A stretch of 64,000 nucleotides of DNA from assembly GCA_020632955.1 (NCBI GenBank), contig JACKEO010000001.1, positions 124,001 to 188,000 of the forward strand, written 5' to 3'. Origin of the DNA: Alphaproteobacteria bacterium (lineage in GTDB: Bacteria; Myxococcota_A; UBA796; GCA-2862545). This document shows, one piece after another, positions 1 to 8,802 of this stretch. Position 1 is the stretch's first letter, and every line of letters begins with the position of its first letter. Under the pieces are notes generated by a model. It was given only the letters and a program-made list of their open reading frames with translations. It searched no databases and was not told where the DNA came from. The position numbers and the translations under genes were made by a program.

Positions 1-539
1 CGTCCGAGGGTGTCGAGCTGCGCGGCGGCCCGGGCGCCCACGTCCGGCAGCCGGCTGGCCTGCGTCCACACCTCCCGCGCCGCCTCGATCGCGCCGAGAT
101 CGGCGTGCACCAGGCCCAGGGTGAGCAGGGCGTGCCCCACCGACCACGCGTCGTCGGTGCGCGCCGCCTCCTCGAGCAGCCCGAGCGCCTCCCGTCCCCG
201 CCCCTGGTCGGCGAGCACCAGCCCCTCCACCACGCGCAGACGCGGGTGGTCCGGCGCCACGGCGCGCGCCGCACGCACCACCTCCGCCGCCTGCCGCAGG
301 TCGCCCTCCTCGTAGCGGGCGATCGCCTCCAGCACGCGCAGGTCCGCCCCCCCACCCGCCTCCACCAGGGCGTGGAGCTGTCGCGCGGCATCCGACCAGG
401 CGTGGGCCTCGAGATCGGCGAGGGCCTCGTCGACCGCCACCTCGGCGCCCACGAGCACCCGCACGGCGTCGGCATCCACCAGCACCCGCGGCTCTCCCGC
501 GAGCGCCGTCACCACCACCACGCTCCACCACGCCACCAC
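1..539 (-). CDS. TPR-repeat secreted/periplasmic protein, C-terminus cut by window edge
   Basis: A reading frame runs leftward off the window, leaving 179 residues. The GTG at 537-539 follows an AGGGGAG ribosome site, and the N-terminus (VAWWSVVVVTALAG) looks like a short signal peptide or membrane anchor. Behind it lie helical repeats with TPR-type spacing, such as ARYEEGDLRQAAEVVRAARA and EGLVLADQGRGREALGLLEE. TPR proteins are protein-binding scaffolds; no catalytic motif is visible. The missing C-terminus may carry another domain. Real coding is supported by uniform third-position GC and the clean repeat periodicity. Confidence 0.7.
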   Translation of the reverse strand, partial: MVAWWSVVVVTALAGEPRVLVDADAVRVLVGAEVAVDEALADLEAHAWSDAARQLHALVEAGGGADLRVLEAIARYEEGDLRQAAEVVRAARAVAPDHPRLRVVEGLVLADQGRGREALGLLEEAARTDDAWSVGHALLTLGLVHADLGAIEAAREVWTQASRLPDVGARAAAQLDTLG

Positions 540-651
540 GCACGCCTCCGGGGCTCCCCTTCACCGCGCGGCGCCGCGTCCGCCACGCGGAGCGCCGCCC
601 GTCCGGGTCATGGGCGGGTCACGGATCGCCGCCCAGGGCCGGCTGCCGGCC

Positions 652-864
652 TCAGGCGGGACGGATGTCGCGCACCTCGATCGAGCGCTGCATGGAACGC
701 CCGAACCCGAGCGCATCGACACGGCGCCCCTGCACGACGACCTCGTGATCGCGGAGGTGCGCAGGCACGGCGCCCACCAGCGGCATCTCGCCGCCCTCCT
801 CCTGCTCCAGCACCCACTGGCCTGCGCCCAGGTCGACGTAGCGAAGGGTCCCGATCCATTCCAT
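652..864 (-). CDS. small conserved-looking protein, OB-fold/DUF5818-like
   Basis: Seventy residues beginning MEWIGTLRYVDLGAGQWVLE. The ATG at 862-864 has a good GAGGAG site that overlaps the stop of the protease gene just upstream (10 bp gap), so the two are probably co-transcribed. The pattern of a short strand, W-V-L, a 'PLVG' strand and then a 'HEVVVQGRRVD' strand is what small OB-like domains such as DUF5818 show. That assignment is from motif memory only. No signal peptide, cysteines or catalytic residues. Function unknown. Confidence 0.65.
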   Translation of the reverse strand: MEWIGTLRYVDLGAGQWVLEQEEGGEMPLVGAVPAHLRDHEVVVQGRRVDALGFGRSMQRSIEVRDIRPA

Positions 865-874
865 GAAGGCCTCC

Positions 875-2629
875 TCAGGGGGCGTGCGCGGAACCCCGCG
901 CGGGGTCGAGGCGATCGAGTCCAGCGACCGCCAGGGCAGCGAAGATCGCCACCACCGCTTGCAGGGCCAGCCACGTGGACGACCACGCACCCGGCAGCCA
1001 CCACGGACGGGCGAGACCGCTCGCGAGGACCCACACGACGTCGGCCCCCACACCAGCACAGATACCGAGGACGGCCGCCCGGCTCCACCGCGGACCCCCG
1101 CCGAGCACCACGAGCCCGATCGCGAGCCCCCCCGCGAGCCACGCCCCCACATGCACCCAGGACGGCCCCAGCATCAGGCCCGGCCAGGCCAGCACGCCGC
1201 GCGACAGCAGGGCCCCCCCCCAGCCTCCGAAGGTGCCCAGCACCGGCACGCCCCCCGCGGCCAGCAGGCCCGCCACGGCGGCGAGGAGACGCCGACGCAC
1301 CGCCAGACCGCCCACGGAGGCCACCACGAAGGCGAAGAAGGCCCCCAGCGCCCCGCGCTCCATCCCGTCGGCCAGACCGGTGAGCGCGAGCGCCGCCTCG
1401 AGGTCGAGCCGCCCCCAGCCCAGCTCCGGCGACCACGCGGCCTCGTCGGCCCCTGCGAGCAGCACGCGCTCCACGCCCCGCGCGTCGAGCACGCCCGTGG
1501 ACAGCAGGGCCGCCGCGGCCCCGGCCACGTGCGGGGTGGCCATCGAGGTGCCCTGGAACTCCTTGTAGGCGTGCCCCTCGCCGTCGATGGTGTCCTGCCA
1601 GACCCCGCCCCCGGGCCGGCGCTTGTCGCCCCCCGGGGCCGCGACATCCACGCCCTTGCCGGCGTTGCTGTAGGGCGCCGGGCTGCCGTCGGGCCCCGTG
1701 GCCGCCACGCCGATCGCCTCGGGGAGCGCCCCCGGCCAGCTCACGCGTCGTCCCCCGTCGTTGCCCGCCGCGGCCACCACGATCACGCCGGCGCGGTGGG
1801 CCCGCTTCACCGCGTGGTGGATGAGCGCGGAGTAGCGCCCGCTGCCCAGCGACAGGTTGATCACCTGCGCCCCCTGCTCCACCGCCCAGTGGATGCCCGC
1901 GGCCACCTGCACGGAGGTGCCCCCGCCGAAGCGCGACAGCACCTTCACGGGCAGCAGCAGCGCGTGGGGCGCCACGCCCGCCACGCCCACGCCGTTGTGC
2001 GTGGTCTGCGCGATCGTGCCGGCCACGTGGGTGCCGTGCCCGTTGTCGTCGTCGGCCGAGACCACCCCGGCCACGAAGGACCTGCCGGGGAGCACGCGCC
2101 CCGCGTCGAGGTCCTCCACCGCGCGGATCCCGGTGTCGACCACCGCCACGATCACGCCCTTGCCCGCCGGCGTGTGCCACCAGCCGGCCTCGGCGTGCAT
2201 GGCCGGCAGGTGCCACTGACGTCCGAAGAGCGGGTCGTCGGGGTAGCCGAGGGCCTCCACCTCCACGACGGCCTCGGCCACCTCCACGGGCAGGCCCGCG
2301 CCCTCGATCAGGGCGAGTGCCGCGGCCACGTCCCCCACCCGCCCCACCGCGATCGCCTCGTCGCGGGTGGTGTCGTCGAACCACGCCAGATCGGCGCCGA
2401 GCAGCGCCTCGACCCGATCGAGCGTGGCGTCGTCGGTGCCGTCGACGAGGTCGAGCACCAGCAGGTCGTCGGACGGCCGCACCTCGCTCCGCCCCGCCTC
2501 GTGGGCGTGATCCACCCCGTCGCGGAGGTCCTCGAGATCCGCTTCCCGACGCCCCGGATCGGCCGCACCCCACACCACGCCGAGGCTGGTGGCGACCAGG
2601 ACGAGGGCGCCGCGGGTGACGGGTTGCAT
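875..2629 (-). CDS. subtilisin-family (S8) serine protease with C-terminal membrane domain
   Basis: 584 residues. Residues 1-23 form a signal peptide. Residues 50-125 resemble an inhibitor-type propeptide. The S8 catalytic domain follows, with the triad visible as Asp165 (VVDTG), His198 (NGHGTHVAG), oxyanion Asn290 (AAAGND) and Ser362 (GTSMATPHVAG). After about residue 420 there are four to five hydrophobic helices (roughly 425-445, 450-475, 495-512, 515-538, 553-572), an unusual tail that would anchor the protease in the cytoplasmic membrane with its catalytic domain outside. The gene diverges from the caspase-like gene across 164 bp. All triad residues are intact, so activity is likely; the substrate is unknown. 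Confidence 0.93.
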   Translation of the reverse strand: MQPVTRGALVLVATSLGVVWGAADPGRREADLEDLRDGVDHAHEAGRSEVRPSDDLLVLDLVDGTDDATLDRVEALLGADLAWFDDTTRDEAIAVGRVGDVAAALALIEGAGLPVEVAEAVVEVEALGYPDDPLFGRQWHLPAMHAEAGWWHTPAGKGVIVAVVDTGIRAVEDLDAGRVLPGRSFVAGVVSADDDNGHGTHVAGTIAQTTHNGVGVAGVAPHALLLPVKVLSRFGGGTSVQVAAGIHWAVEQGAQVINLSLGSGRYSALIHHAVKRAHRAGVIVVAAAGNDGGRRVSWPGALPEAIGVAATGPDGSPAPYSNAGKGVDVAAPGGDKRRPGGGVWQDTIDGEGHAYKEFQGTSMATPHVAGAAAALLSTGVLDARGVERVLLAGADEAAWSPELGWGRLDLEAALALTGLADGMERGALGAFFAFVVASVGGLAVRRRLLAAVAGLLAAGGVPVLGTFGGWGGALLSRGVLAWPGLMLGPSWVHVGAWLAGGLAIGLVVLGGGPRWSRAAVLGICAGVGADVVWVLASGLARPWWLPGAWSSTWLALQAVVAIFAALAVAGLDRLDPARGSAHAP

Positions 2630-2743
2630 GCAGCCTCCGTGGGTACCTCGTTACGCGCCGGCAGGGCCGCGTCCTGCACGGCGCCGAGGGAAGTCCCCGA
2701 CGCCGCTGCGGGTCGCAGCTTACGCGCAGACGGTGCGAGCGGA

Positions 2744-2749
2744 TATGCT
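2744..2749 (+). promoter_or_regulatory. -10-like element TATGCT
   Basis: TATGCT lies 44 bp upstream of the caspase-like gene's ATG in the divergent intergenic region. It fits the TAnnnT hexamer seen before many genes in this window. No convincing -35 box is visible 16-18 bp upstream. Confidence 0.4.
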
Positions 2750-2793
2750 CGCCTCGCGAGCGGGCCGGTGGCCACAGCCAGGAGCACCCCAGC

Positions 2794-3921
2794 ATGTCGA
2801 CGTCGCGGATCGCCACGACCCTGTCCGTCAGCCTCGCACTGGCCCTGCCCGGCCTGGCCAGCGCCCAGGCCAAGCGGGATCCCCACCCGAACAAGACGTA
2901 CGTCGCGGTCGTGATCGGCCTGTCGGCCTACGAGAACATGCCGGAGGAGGTCGAGCTCGACTTCGCCCGATCCGACGCCGCCACCGTGGCCGAGGCGCTG
3001 CAGCAGCAGGGCGCGTACGACCACGTCTTCCTGCTGTCGGATCGCAACGCCACGAAGGAGGCCATCACCGAGGTCTTCCGCGAGAAGGCCGCGCAGCTCA
3101 CGGGTCCCAAGGACGTGCTGCTGGTCTACTTCGCCGGCCACGGCATCGGGTCCGACCTCGGCATCCCCACGCTGCTCGCCTACGACTCCACCGTGCAGAA
3201 CGGCCACGAGGACGGCTTCCCGGTCGAGCAGCTCGCCACCGACATCGCCACGTGGACGCGCGCCGGGTCCACCATCCTGGTCACCGACGCGGTGCACAAG
3301 AACCAGCTCGACGGCATCTACTTCTACGGCCCGTCGGCCACCCAGTGGGCGGGCATCGGTCCGAACACGATGCTGGTGTCGGCCACCCCGAAGGAGACCC
3401 CGGCCACCGACGGCGTCTTCGGCCTGCCCTTCGCCGACGGCGTCTCGGGCGCCGCCGACCAGAACGCCGACGGCAAGATCACCGCCCGGGAGCTGCAGGA
3501 GTACCTGGTCAGCCGCATGGAGACCGTGAACCAGACCCCGGCCTTCGGCGGCACCTTCCAGCCCGACATGGTGATCGCCGACGGCGTGGTGCCCGGCGCC
3601 ACCGCCACGGGCAACGACGCCCTCGACAACAAGATCGTCTACGGCGAGCACGAGGTCTACGCCGCGAAGTTCGTCTTCCGCGACGGCACGAACCCCACGG
3701 TGCAGTGCCGCGACAAGGAGGCGCAGCCCTGCGACTCCAGCTGCTACGTCCGCAACTTCCTCGCGGGCCCCTGCACCATCACCGCCTTCCACCTCGGCCA
3801 GCAGGTCAAGGGCGTGATCCTCGCGATGGTGCCCGGCAAGTACGACTGCGGCCTGCGCGCCGACAAGTCCCTCGCCTGCCTGCCGCCCGCGCAGACCTCG
3901 GGGCCCACGCCCGGTCGCTGA
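2794..3921 (+). CDS. secreted caspase-like (C14 fold) protein lacking the catalytic Cys, with an EF-hand
   Basis: 375 residues; the ATG follows AGGAG. A signal peptide ends near ASAQA (25-26). Residues 36-170 match the caspase/metacaspase p20 pattern: YVAVVIGLSAYENMP, a DA..VAEAL helix, LLVYFAGHG with His116, then ILVTDAVHKN. In active family members that last site reads DAC(H/R)xG. Here Val167 replaces the nucleophilic Cys, so it is probably a pseudoprotease or a binding domain. Residues 222-233 (DQNADGKITARE) form a canonical EF-hand loop, implying Ca2+ binding. The C-terminal third has six cysteines and may be disulfide-bonded outside the cytoplasm. The divergent neighbour is a subtilisin; a functional link is only a guess. 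Confidence 0.82.
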   Translation: MSTSRIATTLSVSLALALPGLASAQAKRDPHPNKTYVAVVIGLSAYENMPEEVELDFARSDAATVAEALQQQGAYDHVFLLSDRNATKEAITEVFREKAAQLTGPKDVLLVYFAGHGIGSDLGIPTLLAYDSTVQNGHEDGFPVEQLATDIATWTRAGSTILVTDAVHKNQLDGIYFYGPSATQWAGIGPNTMLVSATPKETPATDGVFGLPFADGVSGAADQNADGKITARELQEYLVSRMETVNQTPAFGGTFQPDMVIADGVVPGATATGNDALDNKIVYGEHEVYAAKFVFRDGTNPTVQCRDKEAQPCDSSCYVRNFLAGPCTITAFHLGQQVKGVILAMVPGKYDCGLRADKSLACLPPAQTSGPTPGR

Positions 3922-3984
3922 CCGGAGCGGGCCCAGGCACCGCACGCCCGACGGCCGCAGGCCCGATGGCCGCGGACCCGGTCA

Positions 3985-4005
3985 CCGCGGGCCCCTCGCC
4001 CGCGG
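3985..4005. terminator. GC-rich hairpin between convergent genes
   Basis: Arms CCGCGGGC and GCCCGCGG (8 bp) with a 5-nt loop lie in the 93-bp gap between the convergent caspase-like and sppA genes. There is no T-tract. A bidirectional terminator role is inferred from position. Confidence 0.4.
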
Positions 4006-4014
4006 GCGCCCGCT

Positions 4015-5865
4015 TCAGCGGACGGTGGGCAGGCCCGGCAGCAACATGAGCGCGCCGCCCTCGCGGGAGGCATGCTCGAGCACTGACAGCTCCCGGCGGA
4101 GCGCCTCGCCCTCGGGCAGCGGCAGCGCCACGTCCACGGTGACGGTGCGCGCGGCGGCGTCCTCGAAGTCCTCCATGAGGAGCTCGAAGAAGGTGCGCCG
4201 CTTCGGGTAGTCCACCACCTGGTAGTCCTCGAGGTTCGCCAGCTCGGCGGCCTTGGCCACGGCGTCGTCGAGGGTGCCGAGGGCGTCCACGAGCTCGTGG
4301 TCGAGCGCCTGCTCCCCGGTCCACACGCGGCCCTGGGCCACCTCGTGCACCGCGTCGCGCTCCAGGCCGCGGCCGGTGGAGACGATGTCCAGGAACTGGC
4401 CGTAGAACTCCTCCAGGTAGGCCCGGAAGACCACCCGCTCGTCGTCGTCGAACGGGCTCGACAGGCTCAGCAGGTCGGCCATGCGACCGCGCTGGAAGGC
4501 GTGCCGGCCGATCCCCAGCTTGTCCATGGTGCCCGACAGGTCGAGCTTGCCACCGAAGACGCCGATGCTGCCGGTGAGGGTGCCGGGCGCGGCCACCACC
4601 CAGTCGGCGTTGGCCGACATGAGGTAGCCACCGCTGGCGGCGTAGTCGCCCATGCTCACCACGAGGGGCTTGCCTGCGGCCATGGTGCGCGCGTTGTCGC
4701 GCCACATGAGCGAGGAGGCCAGCGCCGAGCCGCCGGGGCTGTCGACCCGCACGACCACCGCCTTGACGTTGTCGTCCTCGCGGACCTCCTCCATCCAGCG
4801 CGCGTAGGCGCCGTCGGTGAGCAGGCCGTCGTCGCCGAAGAGCGAGGGCTGGCCGTCGCCCGACACGATGGACCCGCTGGCGTGGATGACCGCGATGCGC
4901 GCGCCGAAGCGCGAGACGTCGGCCCGCAGCTCCTTCACGTACTCCTTGAGCGGCGTGAGCTCCGACGCGTCGTCGTCGGTGAGGGGATCCTCCAGGCGGG
5001 CCGCCCAGCCCTCCTCCGCCGCCTCGTGCACCCGCACCTCCATGGCGTCGGGCCAGGCCAGCACGTCGAGGAGACCGCGCTCCACCGCCGTGCGGGGCAC
5101 GAGGGTGGGATCGTCGATGCTGGCCCGCACCTCGTCCGACGTCATGGACCGGCCGGCGGCGATGCCGTCCACCATCTGGGCGTACAGCGAGTCGAGCAGG
5201 CCCTCGTAGGCGGCCGCCGCGGGCGCGCTGGGGCCGTCGCGCTCGAAGGGCTCGATCGCGGACTTGAAGTCGCCGACGTGCTCGTACTCGGCCTGCACAC
5301 CGAGACGCGCGAGCGCCTCCTTGTAGTAGAGCAGCTCCACCGACAGGCCGTTCACCAGCAGCACGCCGGCCGGCGCCATGCCCACCGTGGGGCACGCCGT
5401 GGCCAGGTAGTAGCTGCCATTGGTGAAGACCGAGGGCGAGTAGGCCACGCACGGCTTGCCGGCATCGACGAAGGCGCGCACCGCGGCACGGATCTCCTGC
5501 ATGCCGCCCCAGCCCGCCTGGGGGCCGTCGAGCTCGAGGTACAGGCCCTCGATGCGCTCGTCCGAGGACGCGTGCCGGATGGCCCGCGCGATCTCGGTGA
5601 TGGTGGGCGCGGCGTCGGCCGGGTCCTCGAAGAAGGAGGGGCGCTGAGGCGACGACGGCAGCTCGCCCGCCAGGTGCACGTGCAGGAAGCTCCCGTCCTC
5701 CACGTCCCCACGATCCGCCCGCTCCACCAGCCACACCACCACCCCGATGGCGGCGGCGAACAGGAAGAAGGCCGCCAGCGTCACCACCAGCAGCACGCCG
5801 AGCGCGCTGCGACGCGGACGCGGGGGCACGGGCGGCGGCGGGATGGGGTCGTCGAGCTGGGACAT
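4015..5865 (-). CDS. sppA: signal peptide peptidase SppA, long (67K) type
   Basis: 616 residues, close to the usual length of the long two-domain SppA. A cytoplasmic proline-rich N-terminus (1-20) is followed by a single membrane helix (about 21-46). Two S49 domains follow. The Ser-Lys dyad is readable: Lys201 in GDFKSAIEPF matches the general-base Lys of E. coli SppA, and Ser411 in GDYAASGGY is the nucleophile. SppA degrades cleaved signal peptides in the membrane. Start at ATG with a weak GAGAG site. It stands alone between a convergent neighbour and the Dam gene, 65 bp downstream of Dam. Confidence 0.95.
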   Translation of the reverse strand: MSQLDDPIPPPPVPPRPRRSALGVLLVVTLAAFFLFAAAIGVVVWLVERADRGDVEDGSFLHVHLAGELPSSPQRPSFFEDPADAAPTITEIARAIRHASSDERIEGLYLELDGPQAGWGGMQEIRAAVRAFVDAGKPCVAYSPSVFTNGSYYLATACPTVGMAPAGVLLVNGLSVELLYYKEALARLGVQAEYEHVGDFKSAIEPFERDGPSAPAAAAYEGLLDSLYAQMVDGIAAGRSMTSDEVRASIDDPTLVPRTAVERGLLDVLAWPDAMEVRVHEAAEEGWAARLEDPLTDDDASELTPLKEYVKELRADVSRFGARIAVIHASGSIVSGDGQPSLFGDDGLLTDGAYARWMEEVREDDNVKAVVVRVDSPGGSALASSLMWRDNARTMAAGKPLVVSMGDYAASGGYLMSANADWVVAAPGTLTGSIGVFGGKLDLSGTMDKLGIGRHAFQRGRMADLLSLSSPFDDDERVVFRAYLEEFYGQFLDIVSTGRGLERDAVHEVAQGRVWTGEQALDHELVDALGTLDDAVAKAAELANLEDYQVVDYPKRRTFFELLMEDFEDAAARTVTVDVALPLPEGEALRRELSVLEHASREGGALMLLPGLPTVR

Positions 5866-5930
5866 GATCTCTCACCGTGGGACGGGGGGCCAGCGCGGCC
5901 TGCAGCAGGCTCCTCACCCGTCCGGACGGG

Positions 5931-6782
5931 TCAAGCGACCTGACGCAGCGGACCGATACGCGCGATGACCTCGAGGATGGGCTTGCGGCTGTTCACCGAC
6001 CGGCTGATCGCGCGCCCCACGGGCAGGGTCTCCACCACCGCGAAGCCGTCCGCCCGGCTGTAGAGCTGGTGCCGCACGATGGGCAGGTCGTGGTTCGACA
6101 GGACGACCGTGGCCCCGCGGAAGGCGGCGCGCTGGGCCTCGCGGGCCAGCTCCCGCTGCTCCCGCAGGCCGAAGGGCACCTTGCAGTAGGCCGTGAAGTC
6201 CGCCGACTGCGTGAGCGGCACGTAGGGCGGGTCGCAGTAGACCTGGTCGCCCCGGCCGGCACGACGCACCGTGTCGACGAAGCCGGCCACCCGGAGGTCG
6301 GTGCCCTGGAGCAGGCCCGACACGCCGCGGAAGGCCGCCTCGTCGGGCATGCGCACCTGCGCGTAGCGACCCACGGGCACGTTGTACGCGCCCGAGCGGT
6401 TCTCCCGGTACAGCCCGTTGAAGCCGGCACGGTTGAGCCAGAGGAAGCGCGCCGCGTGCCGTGGACCCGTGTGGGGGCCCGCGTTGAAGGCCTCGCGGAC
6501 CTCGTAGTAGACCTCGCGGTAGTCCTCGACGGGCAGCCGCTCCAGCTCCGCGAGCACGTCGTCCACGGCGTCGCGGATCGCCACGTGCAGCGCCACCAGC
6601 TTGTCGTTCGCGTCGGCCAGCACGGCCTCGCCCACCTCGCCGCGGGCGCGACGGTGGAAGAAGACCGCGCCCGAGCCCACGAAGGGCTCGACGTAGGTGC
6701 CGCCACATCGCCCGCCGAAGGCGTCGTCGATGCGCCCGGCGAGCTTGTGCTTGCCGCCGGCCCACTTCAGCAGCGGCTTCAC
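5931..6782 (-). CDS. dam: DNA adenine-N6 methyltransferase, Dam (D12 class) family
   Basis: About 283 residues. Motifs of the alpha-group adenine methylases appear in order: KWAGGKHKL at the N-terminus, the AdoMet motif EPFVGSGAVFF, FLWLNRAGFNGLYREN, the catalytic DPPY (YCDPPYVPL, near residue 185), then LSNHD. These enzymes methylate N6 of adenine, GATC in Dam, though the target here cannot be read from sequence. A GTG at 6786-6788 sits inside the GGGAGG ribosome site, so the second GTG (6780-6782), five bases after the site, is preferred. No restriction endonuclease is adjacent, so it looks like an orphan methylase. Confidence 0.93.
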   Translation of the reverse strand: MKPLLKWAGGKHKLAGRIDDAFGGRCGGTYVEPFVGSGAVFFHRRARGEVGEAVLADANDKLVALHVAIRDAVDDVLAELERLPVEDYREVYYEVREAFNAGPHTGPRHAARFLWLNRAGFNGLYRENRSGAYNVPVGRYAQVRMPDEAAFRGVSGLLQGTDLRVAGFVDTVRRAGRGDQVYCDPPYVPLTQSADFTAYCKVPFGLREQRELAREAQRAAFRGATVVLSNHDLPIVRHQLYSRADGFAVVETLPVGRAISRSVNSRKPILEVIARIGPLRQVA

Positions 6783-6816
6783 GGCCACCTCCCACCCGGG
6801 CGCTCGAGTCGGGGCG

Positions 6817-6822
6817 TGTATA
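6817..6822 (-). promoter_or_regulatory. -10-like element TATACA for the Dam gene
   Basis: Read on the minus strand, TATACA lies 34 bp before the chosen GTG in the 122-bp gap between Dam and the divergent gene. It is one of the few AT-rich hexamers in the gap. No clear -35. Confidence 0.4.
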
Positions 6823-6904
6823 GCACGCCGATCGGCGTCCTCCCCTCGGATCGGGCGGACGCGCTCCGGCGCACGCGCTACGAGCGCCGGTCCCGGAGGC
6901 CCAC

Positions 6905-7501
6905 GTGCAACGTCCCGTGCTGCTCGGCGTGCTCCTGCTGGTGGCCCTGGCCACGGCGGTCGCCATCCTGTCCACGCCCGACACAGGCGCCGACGTGCCT
7001 GCCAGCGCGAGTCCCGGCCTGGCCGTGGAGGCCGACGGGCCCGCGCCCGTGTCGCTCGCCGCCCCCCCCGACGCGCCCGAGCAGGTCGAGGCCCCCGACG
7101 CCGAGCCCGTCGCCCCGGACGGGGTCGCCCAGGAGCCCGAGGAGCTCGAGGACCGCATGCTCGACGGCAGGGGTCCGTCGCCCGAGATCCTCGCCATCCA
7201 GGAGGCGCGCAAGGCTCCCCACGGCCAGCTCGCCGCGGGCCAGCTGTCCACGTGGACCACCCTGCTCCGCGCCCTCCGGCAGCACGACGTCGACGAGGCC
7301 TACGCGCGCGACGTCTACGCCCACGTGAAGGCGCTGCAGATGGCCCGGCTGTCGCCCAACCTCACCCGGGTGCGCCAGCTGCAGGGCGACCAGGCCGAGC
7401 TGCTCGCCGACCCCCGGCTCGGGGCGCTGGCCGGCGAGCCCGACGTGCGTATCCTCCTCGACCGCCTCGCCGCGCTCGACGCGCAGCACCCCCTCGACTG
7501 A
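6905..7501 (+). CDS. membrane-anchored or secreted hypothetical protein
   Basis: 198 residues from a GTG preceded by GGAGG. Residues 4-22 (PVLLGVLLLVALATAVAIL) form one hydrophobic helix. Residues 30-90 are a low-complexity A/P/E/D-rich linker. Residues 90-198 look helical and charged (WTTLLRALRQHDVDEAYARDVYAHVKAL and onward), possibly a short helical-repeat domain. No family recognised. It lies 10 bp before the thiolase gene on the same strand, so co-transcription is likely, but nothing ties it to fatty-acid metabolism. Confidence 0.72.
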   Translation: MQRPVLLGVLLLVALATAVAILSTPDTGADVPASASPGLAVEADGPAPVSLAAPPDAPEQVEAPDAEPVAPDGVAQEPEELEDRMLDGRGPSPEILAIQEARKAPHGQLAAGQLSTWTTLLRALRQHDVDEAYARDVYAHVKALQMARLSPNLTRVRQLQGDQAELLADPRLGALAGEPDVRILLDRLAALDAQHPLD

Positions 7502-7511
7502 CGGAGTCCCC

Positions 7512-8774
7512 ATGGCCCTGCCCCGACGCGCCTTCCTCCTCGGTGGCCACGTCACCCCCTTCCTGGGCAAGAAGCACCCTGACTTCATCTGGAAGGGTCA
7601 CCCCGACTTCGGCACCCGCGACAACCCCACCCTCGAGGAGACGATCACCGCGGCGGTGCGCGGCGCGCTCGAGGCCACCGGCGTGGCCGCCGCCGACGTC
7701 GATCGCATCTGGATCGGCAACTTCGTCGGCGAGCTCTTCAGCAACCAGGGGCACCTCGGCGCCGCGGTGGTCGGTGCCCACCCGGATCTGCTCCACAAGC
7801 CCGCGCTGCGGGTGGAGGGGGCCTGCGCCTCGGGCGGCCTGGCCTTCGCGTCGGCCCTCGACGCGGTCGCGGCCGGCGCCGACGTCTGCCTCGTGGTGGG
7901 CGCCGAGGTGCAGACCACGGCCTCGGCGCGCCAGGGCGGCGACTACCTCGCCCGCGCCTCCCACTACGCGCGGCAGCGTCCGCTCGACGACTTCACCTTC
8001 CCCGCCCTGTTCGCGCAGCGCGCCCGGGAGGTCTACGGCCGCACCGAGACCACCGAGGACGACACCGCGCGGGTGAGCGTGAAGGCCTACGCCAACGCCC
8101 ACCGCAACCCGCTGGCCCACATGCAGGCGGTGCCGCTCAGCTTCGAGGACGCCCGGCGCGCGGGCGACCACAACCCGGCCTTCCTCGGCAACGAGGCCCT
8201 CCGGCCCTACCTCAAGGTCAGCGACTGCAGCCAGGTGAGCGACGGCGGCGCCGCGCTCGTGGTGGTGAGCGAGGCCGGCCTCGCCCGCATGGGCCTCACC
8301 CCCGCCGACGCCATCGAGGTGGTGGGCCTCGGCGTGGCCACCGGCAACCTCTACGCCGACGGCGACCCGCTCGCCCTCGACACCACGGCGGTGGCCGCGG
8401 CGCGCGCCTACGCCCAGGCCGGCCTGTCCGCCGCCGACGTCGGCGTGGCCGAGGTCCACGACTGCTTCGCCGTCACCGAGATCCTCATGTACGAGGCCCT
8501 GGGCTTCGCGCCGCGTGGCCAGGGCGCCCACCTCGTCCGCGAGGGCCGCACCGCCATCGAGGGCGACCTGCCGGTGAACACCGGCGGCGGCCTCATCGGC
8601 TTCGGCCACCCGGTGGGCGCCACCGGCGTGAAGCAGCTGGTCGAGCTCGTCCGCCAGCTCCGTGGCGAGGCCGGCGACTACCAGGTGGGCCACGCCCCCA
8701 CGGTGGCCCTGGCCGCGAACATGGGCGGCGACGACAAGACCGCCGTGGTGAGCCTGCTGCGCGCCGGCGGCTGA
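7512..8774 (+). CDS. acetyl-CoA acetyltransferase / SCP2-type thiolase
   Basis: 420 residues, ATG after CGGAG. Thiolase superfamily, lipid-transfer/SCP2-type subgroup. The acyl-accepting Cys is Cys105 in VEGACASGG. His316 and Cys318 are in EVHDCFAVTE, the motif that separates SCP2-like thiolases from the CxG type. His366 is in GFGHPVGATG. The family condenses or cleaves acyl-CoAs. A glycine-rich NTGGGLIGFGHP segment forms the active-site loop. No other beta-oxidation gene lies beside it, so substrate and direction are undetermined. Confidence 0.92.
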   Translation: MALPRRAFLLGGHVTPFLGKKHPDFIWKGHPDFGTRDNPTLEETITAAVRGALEATGVAAADVDRIWIGNFVGELFSNQGHLGAAVVGAHPDLLHKPALRVEGACASGGLAFASALDAVAAGADVCLVVGAEVQTTASARQGGDYLARASHYARQRPLDDFTFPALFAQRAREVYGRTETTEDDTARVSVKAYANAHRNPLAHMQAVPLSFEDARRAGDHNPAFLGNEALRPYLKVSDCSQVSDGGAALVVVSEAGLARMGLTPADAIEVVGLGVATGNLYADGDPLALDTTAVAAARAYAQAGLSAADVGVAEVHDCFAVTEILMYEALGFAPRGQGAHLVREGRTAIEGDLPVNTGGGLIGFGHPVGATGVKQLVELVRQLRGEAGDYQVGHAPTVALAANMGGDDKTAVVSLLRAGG

Positions 8775-8782
8775 CCTCCCCC

Positions 8783-8802
8783 CGGGCGGTTGACGCCGCC
8801 CG
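8783..8802 (+). terminator. hairpin after the thiolase gene, overlapping a promoter
   Basis: CGGGCGG and CCGCCCG form a 7-bp stem with the 6-nt loop TTGACG, 8 bp after the thiolase stop. There is no T-run. The loop is itself a good -35 box for the next gene. Confidence 0.45.

Noticed and set aside
561..2894. 777-codon minus-strand open frame (and many similar long frames such as 105-866, 863-2914, 46185-48200)
   Set aside because: Arg/Gly/Pro-rich composition, no motifs, and it lies antiparallel or out of frame to genes with clear families. Long open shadow frames are expected at this GC content.
5931..6782. Restriction-modification system
   Set aside because: No endonuclease or specificity subunit is adjacent; neighbours are SppA and an unrelated anchored protein.
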